Positions 4,666 to 5,524 of a DNA stretch of 5,524 nt are shown one piece after another. Each line of letters opens with the position of its first letter. The first letter of the stretch is position 1. Source of the DNA: an uncultured Coriobacteriaceae bacterium (lineage in GTDB: Bacteria > Actinomycetota > Coriobacteriia > Coriobacteriales > Atopobiaceae); assembly GCA_900544655.1 (NCBI GenBank), contig UQWE01000088.1, positions 1 to 5,524 of the forward strand. Reading direction: 5' to 3'. A program made the position numbers and the translations under genes. Under the pieces are notes generated by a model. That model saw nothing but the letters and a program-made list of their open reading frames with translations. It searched no databases and had not been told where the DNA came from.

Positions 4666-5524
4666 ATGGAGTCGCTGTATCGTAAATATCGTCCGCAGAC
4701 GTTTGAGCAGGTAGTCGGCCAGGCGCACGTGGTCTCTACGCTCGAGCGTGCCGTGTGCGAGGGCCGCACGAGCCATGCGTACCTCTTCTGCGGCCCGCGT
4801 GGTACCGGCAAGACCACCATGGCCCGCATCCTTGCGAAGGCCCTCATGTGCGAGCAGGGCGAGGGCCATCTGCCGGATGGCACCTGCGAGGAGTGTCGAC
4901 TCATCGCTGCCGGCGAGCATCCAGATGTCTACGAGCTCGACGCGGCAAGCCGCACGGGCGTCGACAACGTGCGCGAGGAGATCATCAACCGCGTCGACTA
5001 TGCGCCAGTGCGCGGCCGCTACAAGGTCTACATCATCGACGAGGTCCACATGCTGACGCCCGCGGCGTTTAACGCGCTGCTCAAGACGCTCGAGGAGCCG
5101 CCGGCGCATGTCGTCTTCATCATGTGCACGACGGACCCGCAGAAGATCCTCGCCACCATCCTCTCGCGCGTGCAGCGCTTCGACTTCCACTCCATCGCTC
5201 CGGACGAGATGCGCGCTCGGCTCGTCGACGTGTGCGAGAAGGAGGGCTTTACCTTCGATGACGAGGCCCTCGACATCGTTGTGCGCCATGCCCGCGGAGG
5301 CATGCGTGACGCGCTCTCCGCGCTGGAGCAACTCTCCGTCTTTGGCGCGGGAGATGTGAGCGCCGAGGCTGCGCGCGATCTTCTTGGCGAGGCGAGCGGC
5401 TCCGCACTCTCCGGCGTGTCGCTGGCGCTCGCGAACCGTGACGTGCCCGCGCTCTTCTCCGGGGTGGCTGAGCTCGTCAACAACGGCGGTGACCTGTTGC
5501 AGTTCACGCGCGAGCTCGCGAGCC
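4666..5524 (+). CDS. dnaX: DNA polymerase III subunit tau/gamma (3' partial)
   Basis: ATPase of the clamp loader, which opens and loads the beta sliding clamp and ties the polymerases together at the replication fork. The first 286 residues are visible. They begin with the family hallmark LYRKYRP (4-10), followed by Walker A GPRGTGKTT (43-51), Walker B IIDEVH (123-128), sensor 1 CTTDPQK (154-160) and the arginine finger in SR-V (167-169), where many homologues have SRC. The zinc module has Cys62, Cys74 and Cys77, but Asp71 sits where E. coli has Cys73. The ATG at 4666 is preferred over in-frame ATGs at 4558 and 4648. It has GGAGG (4657-4661) 4 nt upstream and starts where the family starts, while 4558 lies upstream of the probable promoter. 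The tau-specific C-terminus and any internal frameshift site are outside the window. Confidence 0.97.
   Translation, partial: MESLYRKYRPQTFEQVVGQAHVVSTLERAVCEGRTSHAYLFCGPRGTGKTTMARILAKALMCEQGEGHLPDGTCEECRLIAAGEHPDVYELDAASRTGVDNVREEIINRVDYAPVRGRYKVYIIDEVHMLTPAAFNALLKTLEEPPAHVVFIMCTTDPQKILATILSRVQRFDFHSIAPDEMRARLVDVCEKEGFTFDDEALDIVVRHARGGMRDALSALEQLSVFGAGDVSAEAARDLLGEASGSALSGVSLALANRDVPALFSGVAELVNNGGDLLQFTRELAS

Noticed and set aside
4576..5331. Minus-strand open frame of 251 codons opposite dnaX
   Set aside because: Antisense to an unambiguous DnaX protein; it also covers the dnaX ribosome site and leader.

Overview
The window is GC-rich DNA with dense, mostly plus-strand genes. It probably comes from a high-GC Gram-positive bacterium. 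The small bacterial-type SRP RNA, the DnaX sequence, the ECF transporter genes and the AAAGGGACAGTCCCTTT-type intergenic palindromes would fit Actinomycetota of the class Coriobacteriia (Collinsella/Olsenella-like). That placement is inference; no rRNA or other marker in the window proves it.

Layout: (1) 2-1625, the end of an energy-coupling-factor (ECF) vitamin or metal transporter operon. It holds the C-terminal half of what looks like a double ATPase, overlapped by the membrane scaffold gene ecfT. (2) 1623-1750, a small repeat cluster starting exactly at the ecfT stop codon: a 15-bp tandem duplication and five copies of the 9-mer TGACAAAGG/CCTTTGTCA, including a 25-bp near-perfect palindrome. 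(3) 1840-2059, a complete SRP RNA (ffs) unit with a TATACT promoter, a roughly 113-nt RNA whose ends pair, and an intrinsic terminator. (4) 2101-2760, a DedA-family membrane protein with all four key charged residues. (5) 2761-3394, a 634-bp stretch without a convincing protein gene. It holds short palindromes and a strongly structured region of about 220 nt ending in a very good intrinsic terminator, the best candidate here for an undescribed non-coding RNA. (6) 3395-4370, on the minus strand, a ROK-family sugar kinase gene broken by an apparent 11-nt deletion in its zinc motif. (7) 4371-4665, the dnaX upstream region with a TATACT box and a 9-bp hairpin in the leader. (8) 4666-5524, the start of dnaX, encoding the DNA polymerase III tau/gamma subunit and running off the window.

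How it fits together: ffs and dnaX are housekeeping genes that sit side by side in several Gram-positive lineages. Here they are about 2.7 kb apart, separated by dedA, the candidate RNA and the broken ROK gene. The ECF genes form one translationally coupled operon. The ROK gene is the only one on the minus strand, with its 3' end facing the candidate RNA's terminator.
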